In this document: positions 11,793-23,040 of the stretch, piece after piece | Position numbering within the stretch: the first letter of the stretch is position 1 | Layout: the number at the start of each line of letters is the position of its first letter | Origin: Crotophaga sulcirostris | Taxonomy: Eukaryota; Chordata; Aves; Cuculiformes; Crotophagidae | Assembly (NCBI GenBank): GCA_013397455.1 | Contig: VYZB01000374.1 | Location: 495,718-559,717, forward strand | Length of the DNA: 64,000 nt | Direction: 5' to 3' | Notes under the pieces: generated by a model | What the model was told of the DNA's origin: nothing | What the model saw: only the letters and a program-made list of their open reading frames with translations | The model's database searches: none | Position numbers and translations under genes: made by a program

Positions 11793-14208
11793 TTAATTTA
11801 CAACACTGTAAAAATGGTGATGTACTAAATTGACTTAATTTACTTTAGCATAACCTATGCTCTGTTTTAATTATTGCAGAGTCTGTCCAAACAGTTCTAT
11901 AAATACCTTGCTAGAAATCATGTCAACCCACATTCTCCCAGTTACTCCATTATTAGTATGGCTTGTTTAAATCAAGGTCAAAACACGTCTTTCTAAGATA
12001 ATTTACACATAACAATATGTTACCCTATTTTTCTATTAATTAGGAGTTGAAAAGGGAACAGAACTCAATCCAAAATCCCTGAATAGCCCCAGAACTAGGA
12101 ATTACTTATATTAGCAGCCAGGATGAGAACTACCTGTGCATTCAACCCAGAGGGAATGCAACAACTCCTTTCAAAGTCAGATACTACAGGAAACAAGTTG
12201 TTTACCAGAAAAATTGAAGTTCTCACTCTGGTAGAAGGAAGCCATTCAGATAAACAAAAAATTGTGCATCTGCCCTGCCTCTGCTGAAGGTTTCAAAAGG
12301 CTGTGGGGCTTTAAGAAAAAGGGGTGTGCACACTGAAGCAGAGTGCTCATGAACAAGGAGTTCAGCAAGAAAACAAGAGTGGGTCTATTTCCTTCTTTTA
12401 GCTTCTGTTTGTTATGAGCCTGGAGTTTGGTCTGCAGCGACATACCTTATTAGCTGAATTCAAAATAGTGAAGGACCATCTGAAGATTCAGTTCCCAATA
12501 TCTGCAAACTGAAAAATAAAATATAATCACAGAACTATAAACTAAAAATATAGGCCTATTAACCATATGTTTCAAAACTACTACGTGTCTGGCCTTCTTA
12601 TTTGTACTTATAAGAGAGATGTTTGTTCTGGTTTACATATCCCCAGCTATACTGACTGTGAAATGCCAGCTTTAATATTCCATGTACGACTAATCGAGGC
12701 AAAATGAAACAAATATATTCAGCTAATCATACGCGTTGAAAATCATGAGCACCACTCAACATTCAGCTGGTTGAAAAATGTTACCTCTATGGATTTCACA
12801 GTAATCACAAATTAAATAAATTCCGTCAAAGTCACTAGAAAAATTTGAGATTATTGTAAATCCAGTTTCCAAAAATTTTTTTTTAAACTTTGATTGTATA
12901 TGTCACAAACATTAATCAACAAATTTCAATGAATATTTTGTTACATTCATGTAACAGAACTGATTATTAGGTTTTAGCAGTAATGGGTAGATTCATAGCT
13001 TTTTCCACATCCAGAAAGGTCATGTGTGGTCACATGAAAAATTGTACCTTCAGGAAGAAATTACAGAGTTCTCAGCCGTAATATCAAGCATTTCTGTTTT
13101 CTTTTGCCTCCTGCTTTTACAGTGTCTTTTTTTTTCTTTTTTGCTGGTTGATCTTTTTCCTTTTTTTTGTGTTTATAACACCTTGATAGTGCTATTTTTA
13201 TACATTTACCTGAACTGAGAGAGCTTAGCTCTACAGATTGTGGATGTTCAGCAGCTTTTCTAAAGTGCATTAAGAACTGATGGCACGCTAAGGGAGTGAG
13301 CACACACAAATACACATGCACGTACACAGTTAATGTAATTTGAAATCATTGCAGATCCTAGGACTCTCATTTACACAGGACTTTCATTTACTCTCATTTT
13401 CTGCAGTTATAACTTTTCCTCTCAGCCCTCATTAATCGACACTCCCATGGGGATCAAATACCAAAGCCTGACTGCCTTGTCTAAGGCAAACCATCATGTA
13501 AATCAGTGGTACTTGAAGAATAAAACAGGAGAGGTTTAAGTCAGCCAGATGCCTCAAGATTAGGCTTACTAAATTCAGCAGTACCAGAAGGACAAAGGCC
13601 AACAATGTATTTTACATCTCCTTAAGTTTTACAAGACTGACAAGTTTTATTGGTTTTTTATGTTGGTTTTTTTTTTTATTGCGGTTTCCAAAATCAGCAA
13701 GCATCAGTATCTTAGGAGATTAGGAGATTCTAGCACTGGTATATTTTTTATTTATTTCTTCCTTCTGTCACAGTAGCATGTGAGAGCTCACAACCTGAAC
13801 TATGACTGTGCTGCCCTAGGAACTGTTCAAACATAAGAGAAAAAGGTTCCTGGACTACAAGAAAGCACCACAGTTAACAAGCCACGTGCTTTTCTGATTT
13901 GCCACAATGAGGAAGAAATCATAGATAACATGGTTTCTGTCTTCCACAGACCTTGTAGCATGAAGTTTACTTTCCATTCAACCCTAAATAGTGATGACTT
14001 AATAAGTTTCCTTAACATAACAGTGCCTTGTGCGTAAATTCAGAATGTGACACTGTGAACAAACAGGGCACCACAGAAGGCTCTGGTATGGAGATGGAAC
14101 AGGACTGCTGTTGCTGCTCTCACCTAATGCAATAAATACACCTGGCTAGCATCGCTTGCATCTGCAGCTATCAAAGCTCCTCTCCTGCAGTGTGGAATGG
14201 GGAGAATA

Positions 14209-14321
14209 CTTATCAAGACTGCGTTATACTCACCCCAACCTACTCATACTTATATAAGACTCACTCATGACTTATATAATGACTCACTTATAAAGACTGA
14301 GTTCAACTCACCCCAACCTAC
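14209..14321. repeat. Local duplication, two copies about 78 bp apart
   Basis: A block of about 35 bases occurs twice. The first copy (about 14209-14243) runs CTTATCAAGACTGCGTTATA, then CTCACCCCAACCTAC. The second (about 14287-14321) runs CTTATAAAGACTGAGTTCAA, then CTCACCCCAACCTAC. Between them are further degenerate ACTTATATAA and GACTCACT words. This looks like a decayed minisatellite or replication-slippage duplication. Confidence 0.75.
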
Positions 14322-14529
14322 AGCCACTGGGGTCGGTGTGCCATGAAGCCGACAGCACCACGTACCTGGGAAAGGCTCACCACGACTGTGACACTTGCCC
14401 TGGGCTCCATCCCTTGATGCTTGCACCAGACTACTCCCAGTGTGGTGTCCAGGCGACGCAGGGGGACACTGCAGGAGCCAGGCCCTGAACCGCTCCTTCA
14501 GCCACAGAGAGAATTTATCCTGACTGAGT

Positions 14530-14628
14530 TCACAGTTTCACAGTTTCACAGTATAACCAGGTTGGAAGAGACCTCTGAGATCATCAAGTCCAACCTATAA
14601 GCCAACACTAACACCATCTCATCACCTA
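14530..14628 (-). mobile_element. CR1 LINE 3'-UTR fragment, young family (group A)
   Basis: A minus-oriented extreme 3' end. On the plus strand it begins with the reverse-complemented tail (TCACAGTTTCACAGTTTCAC), continues with CCAGGTTGGAAGAGACC and GATCATCAAGTCCAACC, and stops in the UTR at about the GTTGGT-repeat region. It carries no coding part. Only about 100 bases were inserted or retained. Diagnostic words CCAGGTTGGAAG, ATCAAGTCC and CTATAAGCC place it in group A. Confidence 0.9.
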
Positions 14629-17600
14629 GTCATACTAATGACAACAATCATTAGCATCGCCTTGGTTTCTAAAATGCAAACCACAAGAAGCGGTTTCTAG
14701 CAGTTTGGAGATTATTGGCAGCTAAAGAATGCTGTTGTTCTGCCACTCTGATACTTTTGCCCTCGTAATGATCCTGCTCTTCTAAGAGTTCCTTGAATTT
14801 ATATTTTCAAAACAAAAGATAACTGAGAAGTGATAAAATATATTGTCTGGGGCATTTTTAATGGCTAGAGACCCTATTATCCTAATTTCTTATAGGATGC
14901 TCAGACATATATAATAAATGGTGCTGAATTATGTATATTAGGACAATTATTAACGAACATTAGAAAGTCAAGACATTTCAGAAAGTAGAAACCTTATCCA
15001 GTAAGCTTGTTAATACTTGCATTAGGTTGAAAAGAATAACAAACTGCCTGAAGTCTCCTATGAACTCTAAAACACAGTATTTAAAAGTAATCAGTTTCCT
15101 TGGCAGTTATTTTAAATAACATATGACTTTTCAGTATCTAGTTTGCAAAACTTAATTAAAACACTTTTTCGATGGCTGAAAATGAAAGGGGAGCAACTAA
15201 CAATTTTATAGTTCTTTGCAATGCTGAACAGTCATCTGTTACCTGTCTCTAACATATACAAATGTGTACTGGGACTGAAGGAGAACAGATTCTCCTCTCT
15301 ATACACACACCGAGGAAGTGCTATACAGGTAACCTTCATTCTGTTGTGTAACATAAATCACGTTTGTCCCTAAACTTCAAACTTTACTTATTCATTTTTC
15401 TCTTGTTCCAAGCTTTTTTCAAGGTGAAAGTGACTCTTGGTATTTGATGACCATTAAGACAGTGGCAGTGCTGACTGGCAGAAAACCACAGACCTGAAGT
15501 AAGGTTTATGGTGGTCTTGTGTCATTCTCGGCAGCTAAAAGAAACAAATGGGCAGATTTACCCTTGAGTTAGACTGGAGGGAAAAATTTTTTTTAAAGAA
15601 AAAATTATTTCAGAATCATTTTGGTTATCACTCCCACTGTCTCAAGTCTCTTCAGACTGTGTTTTGGCTGAATGGAAGTTAAGGGAGGCTTTGAGCTTTC
15701 AGTTTTTGTGGGGTTCTTCTCCATTTACCCTACTCAGAGGCCACAATCAGGCTTTGCTTCCAGGCACAAAAGAAGACTCTTTCACAGAAGCCTGAGTATG
15801 GTACAGTGCACAACCACGTGAATAACCACAGGGCTCCCAGAGGAAGAAACCTCTCTTTGGACACTGTGGATGGAGAATGTGTCTTCCGAGAGGATGGCAC
15901 CTTGAATGCCTCCTCTCCTCCATCACTGACCTGACCTCACTTTGCTCATCAGAGCAGAGATGTGCAAAGACATGGTGATTTTAGAACAGATCATTTTCTT
16001 GAGGGACTGAAGAATGAATTGTACCATGAATCTATCCCATCCTACAGGCAAATGGATGGCTTGCTTTAATATCCCGCTGCGAAAGGCCAGTTACAGCCTA
16101 GAAAAATACATAATGAACAGTCTCCGGTTTCACTCACTTGTAAACCAGAGCACCTTCTTCAGATCAGTTTTCTTAGCCTCTCTCATCCCTTTTGTGCTTC
16201 CTTGTGGGCAGATATCAATATTGCCGATAAAAGACATTACAATTAGGTGTTGGTTGAGCAATTTAAAGAAACTGAGTGAATGTTGTTCAGTAATTGAGTT
16301 ATTTTAGTGGCAGTAAGTCACTTATTTTACCCATATTATTTTTTGAGCGTAGGTAAATTAACCTTTCATTCAAAGGTGCTTACTAAAAGAGAAGGCCAAG
16401 ATAAAGGATTATCAAATCTAAAAGGACATCAGGGCATATTCAATGTCATATGCTCACGTTTAAAAAATTTTAGGTTATCATCTATTTTAGCATGTCTGTA
16501 TTAAGTCTCACCTGTATAATCATTACTGGGATTCAGAATTTAACAGTAAAGGACTGTGAATTTCCAGTGAGGTGTAAAGGGTGTCATTATTACCCTCAGT
16601 GAGATGTCAGTAGTCAACTGTAAAGAATAATACATCTATATAAGTTGCTGCATTTCTGAGGGGACACTAATAATCACTCAGTTTCTACGCCTTTCACCTC
16701 AACATCACTGACTGGTGCTGCAGATTCTTAGTGCTCAGAAAGCCAGCAGGTAGGTATTACATATCCCCAGGTTCTGCTGATATTTCATTACCTTCTAAAG
16801 CACAGTACTTGAATACAAGAAACTAAAAATGTAAAGTTTTGCATATTCAAATGCGAAGAAACTTCCCACGGGGAAAAAAAAATAAAAAAAGAAGGGAAAG
16901 CTGCTTAGCATTAAGCATAATAAACTGGTTTGATGATTGGTAAGGAATATTGTGTGTTTATAGTTGTTTAACTTCCAGGCTAAACAGAAGCACATCCGAG
17001 TGATCTGGCCATTGATACTGAGTTCTGACATCTGAAGACAGCTGGATCAATTGAATCAATGGTAAAGATTACTTCTATAAAACACTGTATTTCCAGGGTC
17101 TAACTAAAGGGAAAAGAAAGCATTGCCTTTCAATGAAGAGATACATTGGATTCCTCTTAATTACACTTCATTACCCAAGCACAGTCCTTGTGAGCGATGC
17201 AGAGCAAAACAGTATGCAATCAGTTTAATGTTTCATACATAAAAAAATCACTGTGGGATATGATACTCACTAGGAGAACGTGGCCTGTTATCTTCTCATT
17301 TATATTTAATGACTGCTCGCCCTCTAAATGCTGGGGTTTCCTTTTGTCTGTGAATGGATGTCCTTTATGATAAGGGGCTACTTAATTAGTGATCAAGAAC
17401 TGAAAGCTTTTTTAACATTTTTGATAATGCAATCTTAATATCAGACCTTCACAACTAAAGACAAAAGGTGTACCTGAAGGACTGATATTTGGCCAAACTA
17501 AAATTCAGCTGTAGAGGAAATCTTAGACTGAACAAAAGTACTATCTAGAGACTAAAGAAAAAAAATGTTTTAAGGATTTAATTCATAGTGAGCATACTTC

Positions 17601-19233
17601 AGTTAACTAACAATGAAGTAGTTTTTGATAATTTTTAATGGCATAAAAAATAAGTTGATGAAAATGTAGCAAAACAAGTTTTAGAAGGAGAGACAAAACC
17701 ATGGGGTTTTTAAATTTTCCATGCTTGCATTACTTTTCCTCATTTTTGTCTGAAAAAAATTAGAAATTAAACAAGTGTTTCATGAGTCCTTTTGATTGAC
17801 TGTGACATTTTTGGTGAATTAAGTCTCAACATAAAAAAATTCTTCCAACAGTAGGACAACTAATGGGGATTTTGCCATTAGACTAATGAGAGAGAGGCTG
17901 AGCTTTGTATCTGCTTTGTACTCACTTTTTGGGAAAAAGCCAGAATTGGTCATCAGGTATTTTATTTATTTGTGGACAGTAAGACCTTTCACAATTATAT
18001 GAGAAGAGCAACAGAACCAGGGAGGAATCAAGCATGTACACTTCAAACCAAAGCTCTTTCCCTCTGCCAGAAGGCCAGGAAGAAAATTAATCCGTGGTTA
18101 CACTCTTGTAGTACATGATTTCCTATAATGTCTTGTCATGCATATTCCGTTTTCAGAGTCTGAATGGGTCTGATTTGATTTGGCACCTTTGATATTATTA
18201 TGCCCCCAAAATGCTTATTTCTAGTTATAAATCACCCATGGAATTAGTGTAATCTGAAAATGATAAATTATTGCTTAAAAGTTCTCTTGCACCTTAGAAA
18301 AAACTTGGAAAAACATTTATAGTCTGGGCACTTATAAACTCAGGCTGCAAAATCAAAAATGATCACAAGGACCTGATTAAAAAACTTCCAGTGATTTCAG
18401 TGTGTTGAAAAAAAATCCCGAAGTAGCCAGCACATAAAATTTCATTGCCTGAATTCTTTCCTATGGCTTCTGATAGATTTGTTTGTGGAGGAAGAGAAGT
18501 CTTTCTAATGAGACCACAGATGTGGTGACTCTCACCTTGGGGCACTAAAACTCTAATTTTAGTAAAACCCGTCTACAAATTTTCAAGAATCAGAACAGTA
18601 AAGAAGTCGTAACATTTTTCTTGAGTAAACAGTTGGTTCTGAGATCTTCGACAGTGTGGATTCAAGATTAAAATCTTGACATTCACCAGACCTTGGTATT
18701 TACCTTTTTTTTTTTTTTCTTTTTGTGATGTTCCTATATGGAGAACAGGAAATACTATGATGAATTTAACAAATGTTTGGTGAATGTCAACATTTTAATG
18801 ATACGCTCTATTTTCTGAAGTGGAAGGGATGGAGCTGTCACTTGTGAGGGTAGACAGGTCTGTTATCTGAGAGAGAAACAGTCATTCTGAAGATATTTTT
18901 CACATGAAACAGTGCTAAACTAACAGCAAGGGACTGTCTTGGAAGTGTCAGTCCATTCTTAACTCACTCTGTAGTGCCTAGATACTGTCACAGCACGGTG
19001 CAGGATATGACACAAAAGTCTTCAAATAACACGCTGATGGGTTCAATGTAAGAAAGTAGAGAGACAGATACATATGTTGTAATGCAACACCTCAGTGCAA
19101 CAGAGCTTAGACTACTGTCTTTGTCACAGCTAGTTATAAGGAATCTTGTTACTGTCCTCAGCAGTTTTCTTTCTTTTTGCTTGACTCCAACTATTTACGC
19201 TCTACCGAAACATTCACAGAAATATGCATACTA
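14629..19233. other. Gene-free unique DNA
   Basis: About 4.6 kb with no recognisable gene, CR1 copy or RNA gene. T-rich and A-rich homopolymer runs are scattered through it (for example about 18709-18720). Short open frames such as 16014-16307 (97 codons) show no motif, signal or family resemblance and are compatible with chance. Confidence 0.55.
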
Positions 19234-19481
19234 ATCACAGTATCACAGTATCACGGTATCACAGTATCACCAGGCTGGAAGGGACCTCTGAGATCATCAA
19301 GTCCAACGTATAAGCCAACACTAACACCATCCCATCACTTAAACCCTGGCACTCAGTGCCTCGGCCAGTCTTCCCTTAAACACCTCCAGGGTCGGCGACT
19401 CCACCACCTCCCCGGTCAGCGCATTCCCATGGCCAATCACCCTTTCAGGGAAGAACTTCTTCCTAACATCAAGTCTAAACA
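19234..19481 (-). mobile_element. CR1 LINE 3' fragment, young family (group A)
   Basis: A minus-oriented copy. The plus strand starts with four tail units (ATCACAGT/ATCACGGT) and then CACCAGGCTGGAAGGGACC. The minus-strand frame ending near 19339 reads [40 protein letters not shown] and ALSARV, an intact ORF2 C-terminus with a few substitutions (DVRKK, ALTGE). The insertion is 5'-truncated just before the FRLD segment. A 151-codon plus-strand frame at 19177-19632 is its antisense shadow. Confidence 0.95.
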
Positions 19482-22400
19482 ATACACATATACACCAAAC
19501 ATTTTCTTCAAGATCATCTTCCTTAGCATAAGACACCCAACCACACGTGCCGAGAGACATCATTGCAATAGCCTATATCATGTTTTTAGCTCTTGCCTAA
19601 AACCAGAAGCCTGGGTGTGCATGGGGCACTGAGTACAAGCAAGGCACATCCGCATGCAGGTATCAGAGTTGTCCACTGGAAATCAGGTCTTCTCAGTCAA
19701 AGTAGGAAAGTTCCACTCCTACACACCTCTGTATGTTGCATATGTCTGTGAACACCCCAGGAAGAGAGGAAAGAGTCCAGGGCCAGCCTGTTAGAGACAC
19801 AAGCCACAAAAAAACATATTCATGATTGTTACCTGCAGAATTTTATTTCTTTGGGATTTTTCTCTTAGACAGTGCAGCTCAGTGGCAGATTTAATTTTTC
19901 TGGGCAACAAAATCTGACATCTCCATGACTAGACTCTTAAGAGTTACAGAGGACTGGAAGATCAGAGACATGTTATGCCCTCTGAACATCCTCTTCTTGC
20001 TTCTCCCTATAAGAGCTTTACAGTTTCCTCTTCATCAGTTTCAGTAACTGCTCTCACAGGTAAACTGGCAAAAGGTAGCCAGGCAAGCGCTTCAGGATAA
20101 ACTCCCTGATACTCCTAAGGGTGGAGTCCTTGAACCCAGGAATTTTGCATTTTGTCTCTCTGACAGAGAAGGTCCAGGATTCTTGAAGATGTAATCAGGC
20201 TCTGAAGCCATTCTCTTTCTTTTTTCTTTCATGGACACACATGTCAATCAGGGAGAAACCCTTCAAAAAAGCGGTGCATTAACTTAGCCATAAAAGTGGT
20301 GGGAATCTGGTTGGATATGTTACATTTACTCAGAAAATTAGTAAACTCTCCACAGGCATGGAGCTGGGCCAAGCTTTGTGGCCCTGGCAAGGCACTGTTG
20401 TAGAATAAGGAGGGCTAAAATTTGGCTCTCAAAATATAATCCCAAGGAGTATTTTGATTACTTTTAAATGCGGCTTCGTTTTCAATTATTTTTCTCAGCA
20501 TGCTCTCCCCTCGCCTTCATCCGGAACACGAGCTGTGCCATTATGTGCCTGTGCCTGGCCAGAGGAACACGCAGACCGCTGCTAGGCAGGGGGGCGCAAA
20601 ACCTTGTCTCTCTGTTCATATGGCACCTGATAAAGGTACCCTCAGAGTGCCTGGGGCCTCACGGGGCCGTGGCTTAGCAGAGATACAGAATAATGCACGG
20701 GCAGTCGAGGAATTATCTGCAAACGCTGTTTGAGGCTTTGACTGCACAGCACGGTGCAGTGATGGTTAGAGACCCCCAGGTGGGCTTCTCGCAGCACAGC
20801 ACAAACAGAGACACGGAGAGATGCTGGCTCAGGTCCTAGAAACAGTACAACTGCTACAGCCACATAGCAGCAGGGATATTGCCTCCTGCTCTGGGCCCTG
20901 CTCACTCAGTGCCGTTATTGCCTTACTATGCTGTATTTTTTCCTACGCGCATCTTGTATAGGATAGAATAAAATGCTGCCAGTGTTCTCCTTATTCTCCT
21001 TATCAGTGCCTTAAGATGACAGCATGCACTTCTGCAAGCACTTGCAGGCACCCAGAAGAAACTGAAAGTGCTCAGGTTTTTTAAAACTTAGACCTTAATG
21101 CAAAAGTCAAATATAAATGCAATTTTCTAAATTTTGACACTCAAAGGAGTAAATATTTGTTACCTTAATGGCCCTTGACTCCTCAGACATCAGTGAAAAG
21201 TGGGTCAGTTTGCAAAGTGGGAATAGTAGTGATTTTTCCCTTTTCAGAGTCCTGTAAGATCAGTAATAACCATGCGTAAAGTGACATTTTAAAAATATAA
21301 TAAAAAAATCAGGACACGTATTCTAATCCAGGATAATAAAATATTTGACTTTCCAAGTTCTAAAAAGAGATCAAGGAAAATAACACAATGTTTCTTCAGA
21401 AAACTAAATGAATGTGTGATTTTGATGACCATTTTGAAACGGTTTGCGAATTCATGTTAATGCCTGAAGTTTTAGTAAATAAAAAAGAAAGAAATACATA
21501 AGGCAGATTTATGTCCTAACTCAGAAATGGATAGCCAATATAAGTTAATTGATTTTTTTTTTAAAAAACCCAACACACAAAAAACCCCACTCTGCAGGAT
21601 GTTCTAGAAAGCCAATATAGTAATATTACAGTGTCTATCATAATTTTACGGTTATTGAGTTGCAAACACTTACCTGCATTAATTCACTCAAATCTTACAT
21701 TGATTTTCACAGAAACTAGTCAAAGATGAACTATGTACAACTGCACTGCAATACTAAAATGTAATTATTGAACCTTCCCCAACAGACAGCAGTTCTCATG
21801 TACAGAATGATCTTTGCTTTTAATTACAAAGTCCTTAGCACCACTTCAGTCACACAGCAGGGTAATATGAAGACTGGCATCCATCCTCCTGGTAAGCCAC
21901 AAACCACAGCATCTAGTCAACATGACTTGGTGGTTGGTGTGGGCTTTTGATCAAGAATTTAGAGCAGTGGAAAACTAAATCAGCATAATTTTAATGGATT
22001 CAAATCAGAGAATTATCAATGATAGACAGATGAGTTTTCTGTCAGAACCCCACAGGGATCAGGTGCTGGCCCTCATGGGTTTAGTAGTTTTATCAATTAT
22101 ATGGAAGACCAGAGAAAATCATGATCTTTGCTGTTGATGATGCCTAAGAATGGAGAAGTGCTAAACCAGAAAAACCAGTCTCCCATATAGGAACTATATC
22201 TATAGAAATTTTATGTTGCTCCTTATATTCATCATTAGTTGCAATTCAATTGCTTCCTTAGTTTTTCTGGTCTTGTCTATGCATCCCTGTGTATTTTTTT
22301 TTATACTCAGCCTTCAGCACCTTGTTTCTGCTTATGGTTTCTTTTTGGTTTTCGTGTTATTCAAGAGCTCCTGTCTTGCATACTGGTACTGCATTCTGGT

Positions 22401-22687
22401 GTTGTATTCTGATGTTTTACTACAACCACTCTATTTTTTTTGTGTTAGGATAAAGAGTTTTCTGGTTGTCTTTTTGTGTTTTCTCCCCTAGAAACTTCCA
22501 ACGCTTTGCTTTGTGTTTGACTTCTTCCCTATGAGAACTTTTCAAAAAAAATTCTGGGTTTACTGAAGTTCGTTGCTATCTGACACTGTTATTTGTCATC
22601 ACAGTTTTCTGCCTGTTATCCTGATGCATGTAAATCCTCGGACTATCTCTGCATCCAGTTTTCTGTAGGACAGGAGCCATTGATCTG
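19482..22687. other. Gene-free stretch with a GC-richer patch
   Basis: No gene is supported. The patch at about 20470-20900 is richer in G, C and CpG than its surroundings (for example GGGGGGCGC near 20590) and carries overlapping frames of 69-87 codons on both strands with no motif. A GC-rich patch can allow long frames by chance, and could also be a regulatory site. The hydrophobic frame at 22213-22491 is T-rich DNA read as Phe, Leu and Val codons. Confidence 0.45.
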
Positions 22688-23035
22688 TCACATTATGCCA
22701 CTGCTGGCATATAACATCCTATGGCTCTCCCAGAAATCCCATTTCTCAATGCAGTTCTGCATTGTTTCAATGCAGAAATTCCATTTTTCAATGTTTACAT
22801 ACCAGTTCCTCGCTCCTACCTCGCCTTCCTGTGCTTTATGGTGATTCCCCACAGGTATCATCTGCATGATCTGAACATCCACCACTTCAGCTAAATGAGG
22901 GGCTACATTTGTATTAGCTCCTGGCATCAACAATTTATTAAGTTCTGGAAGATCAGCCACTAAGGGGAACCTAACACATCCTGCCAGCATGTTAAGCTCT
23001 CTCCCTTGGAGACCTTTCCTCTTACATGGTGGCAT
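22688..23035 (-). other. Unidentified 115-codon open frame (doubtful)
   Basis: A minus-strand frame opens with ATGCCACCATG and reads MPPCKRKGLQGRELNMLAGC. It continues through LVADLPELNKLLMPGANTNV and a basic/acidic segment to GARNWYVNIEKWNFCIE, then stops. Unlike most frames in the window it has a mixed, protein-like composition with few low-complexity runs. I recognise no domain. It has no neighbours forming a gene, no clear splice sites and no poly(A) signal linked to it. It could be a relic of a retroelement or processed pseudogene, but a frame of this length is expected by chance several times in a 64-kb window. The start codon is only the first ATG in frame. Confidence 0.12.
22744..22795. 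repeat. Short inverted and direct repeats around AATGCAG
   Basis: AATGCAGTTCTGCATT is a 7-bp inverted repeat with a 2-base spacer. It is followed within 20 bases by a direct repeat of TTTCAATGCAG and another TTTCAATG. It falls inside the doubtful frame on the minus strand, where it accounts for the repeated CIE and IEKW peptide words. Confidence 0.6.
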
Positions 23036-23040
23036 TTAGA

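Larger units (their letters stand above)
11710..14529. other. Gene-free stretch with a palindrome and a local duplication
   Basis: No gene is visible. The segment contains the 24-bp near-palindrome at 11769-11792 and the duplicated block at 14209-14321, both listed separately, plus T-rich runs near 13125-13170 and 13660-13680. The 64-codon plus frame at 13024 is a T-rich chance frame. Confidence 0.5.

Noticed and set aside
19177..19632. 151-codon plus-strand frame
   Set aside because: It is the antisense reading of the minus-oriented CR1 copy at 19234-19481 plus flanking DNA.
22213..22491. Hydrophobic 92-codon frame resembling a membrane protein
   Set aside because: T-rich DNA gives runs of Phe, Leu and Val codons; no loop, signal or family pattern is visible.
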